From Acetobacter orleanensis (GTDB lineage: Bacteria; Pseudomonadota; Alphaproteobacteria; Acetobacterales; Acetobacteraceae): 46,871 bases of DNA. Every line of letters begins with the position of its first letter. The first letter of the stretch is position 1. This document shows positions 17,328-24,737 of the stretch, piece after piece. The notes under the pieces were generated by a model. The model saw only the letters and a list, made by a program, of their open reading frames with translations, was not told the DNA's origin and did not search any database. The DNA is taken from contig NZ_LHZV01000047.1 in the NCBI RefSeq assembly GCF_001581005.1, positions 1 to 46,871 on the forward strand, in the 5' to 3' direction. Both the position numbers and the translations under genes were made by a program.

Positions 17328-17915
17328 ATGACACAGCCAAAACCTCTTCACTTCGTGACACTTCTTGGAAGCCTGCGGAAAGGCTCGCTCAACGGGATAG
17401 TGGCCCGCGCTTTGCCAGAACTGACGCCAGAGGGCGTTACCATTACGCCGCTAGGGTCCATCGCTGACGTCCCGCTTTATGATCAGGACGTGCAGGAGCA
17501 GGGGTTTCCTGCACCAGTTCTGGCCATGGCGGAGCAGATCCGTGCAGCGGATGGGCTGATTATTGTGACGCCTGAATATAATTACTCCATGCCCGGCGGG
17601 TTGAAAAACGCGTTGGACTGGCTCTCTCGTGTCACCCCGCAGCCTCTGGCAGGTAAGCCGGTTGCGCTGCAAACCGCGTCTCCGGGCGCTATTGGTGGCG
17701 CACGGGCGCAATATCACCTTCGGCAAACTCTGGTGTTTCTGGATGCGTTTGTTCTTAACAAGCCGGAAGTGATGATCGGGCAGGCGATAAGCAAGTTTGA
17801 TGTGGAACAGGCAAAGCTGACTGATGAACCAACCCGCGCCTATCTGACACGCCAGATAGAGGCACTTGCCGCATTGGTGCGTCAGGTTGCGGGGAATGCA
17901 GGCGCTGAAAAATAA
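17328..17915 (+). CDS. NADPH-dependent FMN reductase (flavodoxin-like)
   Basis: A 195-residue flavoprotein of the NADPH-dependent FMN reductase / quinone or chromate reductase superfamily. The phosphate-binding loop LLGSLRKGSLN is at about residues 13-23, and TPEYNYSMPGGLKNALDW near 85 is the flavin-contact segment. It reduces quinones, azo dyes or metal oxyanions with NAD(P)H in related proteins. The start has a strong ribosome-binding site, GGGAG. Together with pirin it looks like a LysR-controlled detoxification pair. Confidence 0.9.
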   Translation: MTQPKPLHFVTLLGSLRKGSLNGIVARALPELTPEGVTITPLGSIADVPLYDQDVQEQGFPAPVLAMAEQIRAADGLIIVTPEYNYSMPGGLKNALDWLSRVTPQPLAGKPVALQTASPGAIGGARAQYHLRQTLVFLDAFVLNKPEVMIGQAISKFDVEQAKLTDEPTRAYLTRQIEALAALVRQVAGNAGAEK

Positions 17916-17946
17916 GCGTGAGAACGGCGCTCAATGGTGTTGAAAA

Positions 17947-17990
17947 AGTGAGAACGAACTCGGTGTTTATCTCCCGTGTCCGTTCTCACT
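17947..17990. terminator. Inverted repeat between convergent genes, possible bidirectional terminator
   Basis: AGTGAGAACG at 17947-17956 and CGTTCTCACT at 17981-17990 are exact complements with a 24-base loop region. They lie between the FMN reductase stop and the phosphoesterase stop. No T-tract is present, so termination is only suggested by position. Confidence 0.4.
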
Positions 17991-18005
17991 CAGTCATGCT
18001 CTGAT

Positions 18006-19649
18006 TTATTTTGCGTTTGGTTTCGGGTTTCCGGTTTCCGGATCAAGTAGCAAAGGTGTCAGGCGCGGCGGGGCGGTGAAATCGAATAGATCATTCAGAT
18101 CATGGGCAACGTCATCAAAGGACCCGCCGCCAAGGCGCTGACCGTTCAGCCAGTTATCTTCAATAAAACGCGGGATGGAACTCTGGGTAATCTGCACATG
18201 GCTGATTGCATTGGTGCGGGCCCATGGGGAAATAAGAATAAACGGGATCCGTGTGCTGGGTCCGCAGCGCCCGTTAACAGGTTTGCCGTTAACCCCGGCA
18301 AAGGCTGTGCCCGTTCCACAATGGCCGGGGCTATTCATCTGGTCAGCTTCAGGATCGAACGACCCATGCTGTGGTTTAATGAAAGCGTGATCATACCAGC
18401 CGTCTGAATCATCATAGGCAATCAGGATCGCAGTATCGCGCCATTCCGGCTGCTGTTGAAGCATGTTGATGAGCGGTACGATGCCGTGTTGTTCATCAAT
18501 AGGGTCAGAATACCCGGCGTGGGCGTCCTGAAAAGCTGGCAGTTTTATGAAGGAGACTGACGGAAGGCGATGTGCTGCCACGACGGCTTTGAAGTCTTCC
18601 AGATCATATTCATGGTTGGCAGGATCGGGCGTTTTACCATCCGCACTTAGAGTATGACCAATCGCGGCAAGTGAACTGGGCCGCGCATGCGTCGGGTTGG
18701 CAGTGCTGGTGTAGTACTGAAACCAGTTATGGTGGGGGATATAATCAGGGATAAGTTCATGCACGACGGGTGAGAAGGTTCCGCGCTTACAGCCGGTTGA
18801 GCCGTCACTATTTTTCAACTCAAGATTGAAGCCGCCCATAAATCCGCCCCACGAGATATTGGCGGCGTTCAGCAGATCTCCGATATTTTTACCGGTCATC
18901 ATGACCTGATTGCTTTTGACGGAGCAGACATCGCCACCCGGATCAATATCATTGATCATCGTCCAACCACCCTGACCGTCCGCAATATAGGGGGAGGCGG
19001 CCTCCTTTGTGGAAGGTTTCTGGGTTGTGGTGACAATTTTCATGCCATTTGTCTGGCCGGAAACGGCTTCCAGCGCGCCGGGAGTGGAGGGGCCGTAGGT
19101 GTCCGTATAGGCGGCGTCACTCATGGCGAAACGCTGGGCGTAGTTCCAGAATGCCGTGACGGTATTACCGTCAAAATAGCCCATAACCTGCCCGCGGGTG
19201 GCAAATGCGCCAGTGCCACCGGAGGTGCCGCGGCCTGTATATTTGGGGAACAGGTCGGCATGCCCATCATGATACGCCATCTGCTCTGCGGTATAGAGAT
19301 GATTCTGGTCCGCCGTACTAGCCTGTGTGCGGTCTAACCGGAAGGGCAGGGCGGCATTTTTCCCATTTTCCGGATTGGTATTAGGGTTTGTTTCCAGCAA
19401 ATGCGCATTGAGCAGCGTGTTGGCTCGGGGAGTTTTGGGAGAGGCTTTGAAGGCAGGTTCACCCGGTGGATTACTGGCTACAGGATAAGTGCCGAAATAA
19501 TGATCGAACGAGACGTTTTCCTGATAGATGACAACCAGATGTTTGATGGGCGTTTTTGTCGGGGTGTCAGTTTCAGTGGCCCATGCGGACGGCATGAGTG
19601 TCAGCAGTGATGTGCTCAGGCACAAAATACTGCAAAAAGTCTTGAACAT
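18006..19649 (-). CDS. Secreted phosphoesterase (AcpA / phospholipase C family)
   Basis: A 547-residue exported enzyme with a signal peptide ending near MPSAWA (residue about 24). It belongs to the phosphoesterase family that includes acid phosphatase AcpA and bacterial phospholipase C. The N-terminal motif YQENVSFDHYFGTYP at 42-56 and the segment DTYGPSTPGALEAVSG near 185, whose Ser is the likely nucleophile, are diagnostic. Further metal-site motifs are LIAYDDSDGWYDH and RIPFILISPWA. It probably releases phosphate from organic esters in the periplasm or outside the cell. No Pho box was recognised upstream, although a PitA-like phosphate transporter lies about 3 kb away. It is convergent with the FMN reductase gene. 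Confidence 0.88.
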   Translation of the reverse strand: MFKTFCSILCLSTSLLTLMPSAWATETDTPTKTPIKHLVVIYQENVSFDHYFGTYPVASNPPGEPAFKASPKTPRANTLLNAHLLETNPNTNPENGKNAALPFRLDRTQASTADQNHLYTAEQMAYHDGHADLFPKYTGRGTSGGTGAFATRGQVMGYFDGNTVTAFWNYAQRFAMSDAAYTDTYGPSTPGALEAVSGQTNGMKIVTTTQKPSTKEAASPYIADGQGGWTMINDIDPGGDVCSVKSNQVMMTGKNIGDLLNAANISWGGFMGGFNLELKNSDGSTGCKRGTFSPVVHELIPDYIPHHNWFQYYTSTANPTHARPSSLAAIGHTLSADGKTPDPANHEYDLEDFKAVVAAHRLPSVSFIKLPAFQDAHAGYSDPIDEQHGIVPLINMLQQQPEWRDTAILIAYDDSDGWYDHAFIKPQHGSFDPEADQMNSPGHCGTGTAFAGVNGKPVNGRCGPSTRIPFILISPWARTNAISHVQITQSSIPRFIEDNWLNGQRLGGGSFDDVAHDLNDLFDFTAPPRLTPLLLDPETGNPKPNAK

Positions 19650-19955
19650 GGGTATCCCTGCAAAATTACCTTCAAAGGCTGCTCTTATAGCATAAGGTCA
19701 TCATCATGCCGAAGAACAGAAAGGGAACTGAATATATATAAAAATTCAGGATATTTGCTGGGTTATGGATTTTTTAAAGGAAAACCGGCCTTTCAGAGAG
19801 TTAGGTCATGCCGTTTTCAAAAAACGGTAACACTCTTTGAATGGGCCGGGCGGGGCGAAACGGGCGTTTGGAAAGCGCCGTGGTTGGATAGCGCTTTGGG
19901 GCGCTATCCGTTGTCTGAAGAAAAACGCCACGCAAGATCAAAGCGTGGCGTTGCA
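19650..19955. other. Intergenic region with three hairpins
   Basis: This ~300-bp stretch holds the phosphoesterase promoter region at its left end. It also has three inverted repeats: CCGTTTT/AAAACGG at 19811-19827, GGATAGCGC/GCGCTATCC at 19886-19909, and the satP terminator at 19924-19952. An AT-rich symmetric CTGAAT/ATTCAG pair lies at 19728-19749. No gene is supported. Confidence 0.55.
19924..19952 (-). terminator. Intrinsic terminator of satP
   Basis: Read on the minus strand, AACGCCACGC and GCGTGGCGTT form a 10-bp stem with a 9-base loop, followed by TTTCTTC. It begins 3 bp after the satP stop. Confidence 0.85.
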
Positions 19956-20501
19956 TTACCCTTGTGCGTGCAGCAGTTCTTTCGCGGCCAGATAAATTGC
20001 GGAGAAGCCGCAGACCAGTCCTTCAAAACCAGCGATAGTGGCGAAAATAGGCTGCCCGGTGAATTCTCCTGCTGCAAGAAGCAGGAAGAGAATGACCAGT
20101 GTTCCAAAAACAACCTGAAGTTCTTTAGAGGCTTTCAGTGTGCCGACAAAAAGGATGGCGGTAAAAAGCCCCCAGATTGTCAGATAGCTTCCAATAAGAG
20201 CGGGGGAGGAGGCCGGGATAACACCAAAATGAGGAAGAATAATCAGCAGAACAAAGGAAATCCAGAATGCGCCGTAGGAGGTAAAAGCAGTCAGGCCAAA
20301 AGTATTGCCGTTAAAGAATTCCAGTATTCCGGCAAAAATCTGCGCAGCACCCCCGAAAATAATGCCCATGGCCAGAATGGCTGACCCCATGGAAACCAGC
20401 CCGGCATTGTGAAGGTTGAGAAGAACCGTCGTCATACCAAAGCCCATCAGCCCAAGAGGACCGGGATTTGCAAAAGATTTTTCAAGTGCCACTGTATTCA
20501 T
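19956..20501 (-). CDS. satP: Acetate uptake transporter (SatP/YaaH, GPR1/FUN34 family)
   Basis: A 181-residue inner-membrane protein with six hydrophobic segments. The family signature NPGPLGLMGFG is at residues 12-22 and FGGAAQIFAGILEFFNGNTFG follows as the second conserved element. It carries acetate, succinate or related short acids, probably as channel-like or proton-coupled transport. In an acetic acid bacterium this is directly relevant to acetate handling. A good ribosome-binding site (AGGA) precedes the ATG. The gene is followed by its own terminator and preceded by the aldehyde dehydrogenase terminator, so it is probably transcribed alone. Confidence 0.93.
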   Translation of the reverse strand: MNTVALEKSFANPGPLGLMGFGMTTVLLNLHNAGLVSMGSAILAMGIIFGGAAQIFAGILEFFNGNTFGLTAFTSYGAFWISFVLLIILPHFGVIPASSPALIGSYLTIWGLFTAILFVGTLKASKELQVVFGTLVILFLLLAAGEFTGQPIFATIAGFEGLVCGFSAIYLAAKELLHAQG

Positions 20502-20715
20502 TCCTATTTTTTATTAGTGTTATGCTTCATCCTATGGCCGATACGGTTATGAAAGATATTAAAATCACGCTTAGCGTCGATCACATTCAGGATTGCTCAC
20601 AAACCCGTCATTACACGGAAGACTGTGTTCTATGAGCGCAGCTATACTTGCCATGAAATACAGAATTTTCATGACTATAAAACTATAATAAATTTTAAGG
20701 GGTTTTTAGAATAAT

Positions 20716-20741
20716 GGCAGGCTCCTATTAAAGAGCCTGCC
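20716..20741 (-). terminator. Intrinsic terminator of aldehyde dehydrogenase gene
   Basis: On the minus strand GGCAGGCTC and GAGCCTGCC form a perfect 9-bp stem with an 8-base loop, followed by ATTATTCT. It starts 12 bp after the stop codon. Confidence 0.8.
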
Positions 20742-20753
20742 GGGTAAGCGTGT

Positions 20754-22145
20754 TTAGGCCGGAGCGTCAATATCAACAATGTTGATAAGCTTGTGGTTGA
20801 CAAATTCCTTGATGCCGAGACCAACCAGTTCGCGCCCGAAACCAGACCGGGCAATACCGCCGAATGGTAGATCGGCTTTGGGGATCAGCGGGTGGTTGAT
20901 GTTGACCATACCTGTGCGGATTTTTGCAGCAACACGAACACCACGTGCTTCATCCTGAGTGAAGACTGCGCCGCCGAGGCCGTAAGGGGAGTCATTGGCA
21001 ATACGGATGGCGTCGGCTTCATCTTTCGCACGGTAAAGCTGCGTGACCGGACCAAAGAACTCCCAGTGGCGCGCGGCATTGTTGCCGTCCAGACCCGTCA
21101 TGAGCAGTGGGCGGAAGAAGGTGCCTTTTTCTGGAACGTCCTGCCCAATGACTTCTACTTTCGCGCCATGTTTGACAGCCTCTTCAACCTGACGGTGCAG
21201 GTCTTCAACGGCGGTACGGGAGCAAAGGGGAGCCAGCGTGGTGGACGGGTCCATCGGGTCGCCTGCTTTCAGCTCAGCAACACCTTTTTTGTAGAGTTCT
21301 ACAAAGCGGTCATAAATGGTGTCATCCACAATTAGGCGCTTGGAGGAAACACAGACCTGTCCAGCGTTCCAATGGCGGCCCATGACAGACCATTTAACGG
21401 CTTTTTCAACGTCTGCGTCATCCAGAACTACAAAGGCGTCAGCGCCGCCCAGTTCCATCATGGATTTTTTCAGCGCCTTGCCAGCAACAGCCGCAATGAT
21501 TGAACCAGCGCCCTCAGACCCTGTCAGAGCAACACCGCAGACGCGCGGGTCATTCAGGATCATTTCCGTGTGGGAACGGGCTGCATACAGGTTGCGGAAC
21601 AGACCTTTTGGCAGGCCAGCTTCGTTCATCAGGTCTTCACAGGAGGCAGCGCACTGCGGCAGGTTGGACGCGTGCTTGAGCAGCACGGCGTTACCAGCGG
21701 AAAGCTGCGGCGCGATAATACGGACAACCTGATAGAAGGGGAAATTCCACGGCTCAATGGCAAATACGATACCCAGTGGCTCGTGCACCAGTTTGGCTTT
21801 GCCTGTTGCGGGGTCCGCTACCGGCAGGTCTTCCGGCTTCAACAGGTCTTCAGAATATTTGCCATAATATTCAAAAATTTCGGCTGAAAGAATAATTTCG
21901 GCTTTGGCTTCAGCAAACGTCTTGCCCATTTCCAGCGTGGCAAGGCGGGCGTATTTGTCAATATCGCGCCGCAGAATGGCAGCGGCGGCATTGATAATAC
22001 GCGCACGTTCAGCGAATGAGGTATCGCGCCATTTTTCAAAAGCGGCGTGGGCTTCGGAAAGAGCAGTCTGAACGTCCTGATCTGTTGCCTCAGGGAAAGT
22101 GGCAACCACCTCCTCCGTGTAAGGGTTTGTCGTCGCGTAAGCCAT
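20754..22145 (-). CDS. gabD: NAD(P)-dependent succinate-semialdehyde dehydrogenase-type aldehyde dehydrogenase
   Basis: A 463-residue aldehyde dehydrogenase. The catalytic Cys265 lies in NAGQVCVSSKR and the general base Glu231 in ELGGADAF, 34 residues apart as expected. EPWNFPFYQVVR forms the cofactor-side motif, and PFGGIARSGFGRELVG ends the fold. The short form starting MAYATTNPYTEEVV matches NAD(P)-dependent succinate-semialdehyde dehydrogenases of the Sad/YneI type. The start at 22145 is favoured over the adjacent ATG at 22148 because GAGG is then five bases away. It could oxidise succinate semialdehyde in a GABA or variant TCA route, or other aldehydes; no GABA transaminase is nearby, so the symbol is tentative. 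Confidence 0.88.
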   Translation of the reverse strand: MAYATTNPYTEEVVATFPEATDQDVQTALSEAHAAFEKWRDTSFAERARIINAAAAILRRDIDKYARLATLEMGKTFAEAKAEIILSAEIFEYYGKYSEDLLKPEDLPVADPATGKAKLVHEPLGIVFAIEPWNFPFYQVVRIIAPQLSAGNAVLLKHASNLPQCAASCEDLMNEAGLPKGLFRNLYAARSHTEMILNDPRVCGVALTGSEGAGSIIAAVAGKALKKSMMELGGADAFVVLDDADVEKAVKWSVMGRHWNAGQVCVSSKRLIVDDTIYDRFVELYKKGVAELKAGDPMDPSTTLAPLCSRTAVEDLHRQVEEAVKHGAKVEVIGQDVPEKGTFFRPLLMTGLDGNNAARHWEFFGPVTQLYRAKDEADAIRIANDSPYGLGGAVFTQDEARGVRVAAKIRTGMVNINHPLIPKADLPFGGIARSGFGRELVGLGIKEFVNHKLINIVDIDAPA

Positions 22146-22299
22146 CATTACCTCATCAAAACTCAAAAACAGGAAAAGGAAAGCGATCCCGCTTGCGCGG
22201 CATCCGATCAGGAGGAGCAGAGTTTCTTAAGCCTCTGCCTTATCGTCAACCCTTGCGCCTGCCTAAAATATAGACTGCTCACTTTCCGTCAGAAAGGGG

Positions 22300-22726
22300 G
22301 TGTGTCTCCGCGTCATGCATGAAAGATGGGTAACGTAGAGAAGCAGACCTTTGAGGAGAGGCCAGAGGCTGTAAAACTTATGACCATATCTGTGTACGCA
22401 AATATAATTTATGGAAAAAATTTACAATGAAATGAATATAAAAATTTCCAAAAGCTCTGTAAAATATAATACAATAAAAAATTTAAATAAAAATATTACA
22501 ATTTCAGGTATTAATATAAAAACATTCTCCTTTATTTGTGGTTTGTTTTTAAATAATATCAGACCATATGGATAAAATATTTTTATAATGTCAAAATTAT
22601 ACAAAAAATATTTTCTTTCCTATTATCTTTAATGTGCTGGTTGCGAGAAAATCGGTAAACAATATGTGATCTGTCTATCTTTTTATTATGTTACCCATCT
22701 CGCAGTCCGCCTTTGCAGAGACACAC
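22300..22726. repeat. AT-rich segment bounded by imperfect inverted repeats
   Basis: GTGTGTCTC (22300-22308) plus GATGGGTAAC (22325-22334) on the left recur inverted on the right as GTTACCCATC (22690-22699) plus GAGACACAC (22718-22726). The spacing between the two blocks is 16 bases on the left and 18 on the right. Outside the ends, CGTCAGAAA (22287-22295) and CGACAGAAA (22726-22734) look like a near-direct repeat. The roughly 427-bp unit could be a MITE-like insertion, or it may be a chance arrangement. Confidence 0.45.
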
Positions 22727-22803
22727 GACAGAAATGAAAATGGGATAAGGGAGAAAACCAGCCTTGCTCTGTCTATGCGAGAAGAATGGCATCTTGAAAG
22801 AAA

Positions 22804-22838
22804 AAGAGGCGTCCTACCCTGCGGGTAAGACGCCTCTT
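22804..22838 (-). terminator. Intrinsic terminator downstream of pit
   Basis: On the minus strand AAGAGGCGTC and GACGCCTCTT, with an inner TACCC/GGGTA pair, make a 16-pair stem with one mismatch and a 3-base loop, followed by TTTCTTTC. It is the second of two hairpins after the pit stop. Confidence 0.85.
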
Positions 22839-22857
22839 CTAATTCAGTCTGTTTGCT

Positions 22858-22889
22858 CTCCCATGCCCCTTTTCCAAAGGGCATGGGAG
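22858..22889 (-). terminator. First hairpin after pit stop
   Basis: CTCCCATGCCC and GGGCATGGGAG form an 11-bp stem, extendable by a CTTT/AAAG pairing with one bulged C. It begins 10 bp past the pit stop and is not followed by a T-tract; it may protect the mRNA 3' end or assist the terminator at 22804-22838. Confidence 0.6.
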
Positions 22890-22899
22890 GGCGTCATGA

Positions 22900-24525
22900 T
22901 CAGAAAACCTGACGGAACAGGACGTAAAGGAAGCCAGAGATGGCCATAGCGGCGGGGAGGGTGGTGACCCATGCCAGCGCCATGGAGCGCAGCGTGGAAA
23001 GCTGCAACCCGGAGCCGTTGGACCACATGGTGCCCGCAACGCCGCTGGACAGGATATGGGTTGTGGAAACAGGCAGACCATATCCTTCAGCCAGACCAAT
23101 GGTGGTCATGGCGACGAGTTCTGCGGAGGCGCCTTCCGCATACGTCATGTGGGTCTTGCCGATTTTTTCACCGACTGTCACCACAATCCGCTTCCAGCCA
23201 ACCATGGTGCCAAGACCCAGCGCGATAGCGACGGAGATTTTCACCCAAAGCGGGATAAAGCGCGTGCCGCTGTAAAGAGCTGACTGGAAAGATTTGAGAG
23301 ACTTCTTCTCGTCATCAGCAAAGCCCTGAGATTCACCCATCACGCGGATGGCGTCGGCAACCAGATACATATCAGTACGCACGTTCGGCACCGCAGCAGC
23401 CGGGACGGCTTTCATGGAGCCGTAGGTTTTAACGGACTGAGAGATATCCGCGCTCAGAACAGCCAGAGCGCCAAATGTTTCCGGAGAGGAGACGGCTTTG
23501 GCACGCAGGGCGGCCCCGACAATATCACGCGCCTGAAGTTCAGTCAGGTCAGCCGGAGTGCCTGTGCCGTGGCTGGCAAAAATCTGCTGGGCATGGGTTG
23601 CGGATTCAATAAAGGCAGGCATCGCACCTTCTGGCATGGCGCGGTTCAGCGCATACGCCGTCGGGGCAGCACCAATCAGAATAAGCATGATCAGACCCAT
23701 GCCTTTCTGGCCGTCATTCCCACCATGAGAGAAAGAGACGCCTGTGCAGGTGAAGATCAGCAGAGAGCGGATCCACAGCGGCGGCGGGGTGTCGCCTTCC
23801 GGTGCGCGATACAGTGCTTTGTTCTTGATCAGCAGTTTCATAACAAACAGCAGGAGAGCTGCCATGATAAAGCCACAGGCCGGGCTGAACAGCAGGGCGG
23901 AGAAGACTTTTTCCACCTGATGCCAGTCTACGCCCTGTGTGGCGGCCCCGGCCGGAGCGAGAAACTGATTGGCCAGACCAACACCCATGATGGACCCGAC
24001 CAGAGCGTGAGAAGAACTGTTCGGAATACCAAAGGCCCAAGTGGCAAGGTTCCAGACAATCGCAGCAATCAGCAGGGCGAAGATCATGGCGTAGCCAGCG
24101 TTGCTGCCAGCCTGCAGGATCAATTCAACCGGCAGCAGGGTGACAATGCTGTAGGCCACAGCGCCCGTGGAGAGCGCAACCCCCAGAAAGTTCCAGAACC
24201 CTGACCAGACGACCGCTACCAATGGCGGTAGGCTGCGGGTGTAAATGACGGTGGCAACGGCGTTTGCGGTATCATGAAAGCCGTTTACAAATTCAAACCC
24301 CAGAGCGATGACCAGCGCAATGCCAAGCAACACAAAGGTGCCAACGGCAAGCGGACCTTCCCCCACGGAGTGCATGTCCTGCATGACGCTGAAAGCGGCG
24401 AAACCGAGCGCGCCAATCAGAACAGCAAAGAAAATAATGACATGAAGAGGTTTGTTGCCCACGTCCATATTCGGTCGCGTGGACTGCATACTTTCCTCGG
24501 CAGAATTAGTGAGTGTCTGGGACAT
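22900..24525 (-). CDS. pitA: Low-affinity inorganic phosphate transporter (PitA-like)
   Basis: A 541-residue inner-membrane protein of the PiT family, which imports metal-phosphate with protons. The two signature repeats are present: GFHDTANAVATVIYTR at 82-97 and FSHGGNDGQKGMGLIMLILIG in the middle, close to the PitA form. The third conserved region, GLPVSTTHILSSGVAGTM, is near the C-terminus. It is longer than the usual ~500 residues, with a hydrophilic N-terminal tail of about 25 residues and an extended central loop. A Pho box lies about 70 bp upstream, which suggests PhoB control; Pit is often constitutive, so this is notable. Two hairpins end the transcript. Confidence 0.93.
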   Translation of the reverse strand: MSQTLTNSAEESMQSTRPNMDVGNKPLHVIIFFAVLIGALGFAAFSVMQDMHSVGEGPLAVGTFVLLGIALVIALGFEFVNGFHDTANAVATVIYTRSLPPLVAVVWSGFWNFLGVALSTGAVAYSIVTLLPVELILQAGSNAGYAMIFALLIAAIVWNLATWAFGIPNSSSHALVGSIMGVGLANQFLAPAGAATQGVDWHQVEKVFSALLFSPACGFIMAALLLFVMKLLIKNKALYRAPEGDTPPPLWIRSLLIFTCTGVSFSHGGNDGQKGMGLIMLILIGAAPTAYALNRAMPEGAMPAFIESATHAQQIFASHGTGTPADLTELQARDIVGAALRAKAVSSPETFGALAVLSADISQSVKTYGSMKAVPAAAVPNVRTDMYLVADAIRVMGESQGFADDEKKSLKSFQSALYSGTRFIPLWVKISVAIALGLGTMVGWKRIVVTVGEKIGKTHMTYAEGASAELVAMTTIGLAEGYGLPVSTTHILSSGVAGTMWSNGSGLQLSTLRSMALAWVTTLPAAMAISGFLYVLFRQVF

Positions 24526-24594
24526 TGCGCATCCATTATTAAGTGGTATTGCGCCTCTTTACGAAAAATAAACACTCAATACGAGGAATGAAAG

Positions 24595-24612
24595 ATGATA
24601 GATTTATGACAG
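24595..24612 (-). promoter_or_regulatory. Pho box upstream of pitA
   Basis: On the minus strand the sequence reads CTGTCAT-AAAT-CTATCAT. Two 7-bp direct repeats separated by an AT-rich 4-bp spacer match the PhoB consensus CTGTCAT-N4-CTGTCAT with one change. It lies about 70 bp before the pitA start codon, a typical distance for an activator site overlapping the -35 region. Confidence 0.75.
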
Positions 24613-24710
24613 TTTTTTTCTTAACATCTTGGCTTTGACGACGTATTAAAATCGCTTTTAAAAACAGGTAGTTGTTCAGTCTTTGATGTTATGACATCGG
24701 GTTTATCTGG

Positions 24711-24737
24711 AAAATGGGGCTGACGCCCCCCCATTTT
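24711..24737 (-). terminator. Intrinsic terminator of the TonB-dependent receptor gene
   Basis: On the minus strand AAAATGGGG and CCCCATTTT form a perfect 9-bp stem directly after the stop codon, ending in T residues. Confidence 0.7.

Larger units (their letters stand above)
22167..22899. other. Long intergenic region with an AT-rich core
   Basis: About 730 bp separate the aldehyde dehydrogenase start from the pit stop. The first part holds the dehydrogenase promoter. Positions about 22380-22670 are extremely AT-rich compared with the window. A 60-codon frame in that core is almost entirely Phe/Ile/Leu/Lys, as expected by chance in AT-rich DNA, and is not called. The right part holds two hairpins downstream of pit. 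Imperfect inverted repeats flank the AT-rich core. Confidence 0.6.

Noticed and set aside
19755..20384. A 209-codon plus-strand frame opposite satP
   Set aside because: It overlaps the terminator and most of the well-supported satP gene on the other strand; its composition is that of an antisense frame.
22422..22604. A 60-codon minus-strand frame in the AT-rich core
   Set aside because: Its Phe/Ile/Leu/Lys-rich composition is expected by chance in AT-rich DNA, and no ribosome-binding site is visible.
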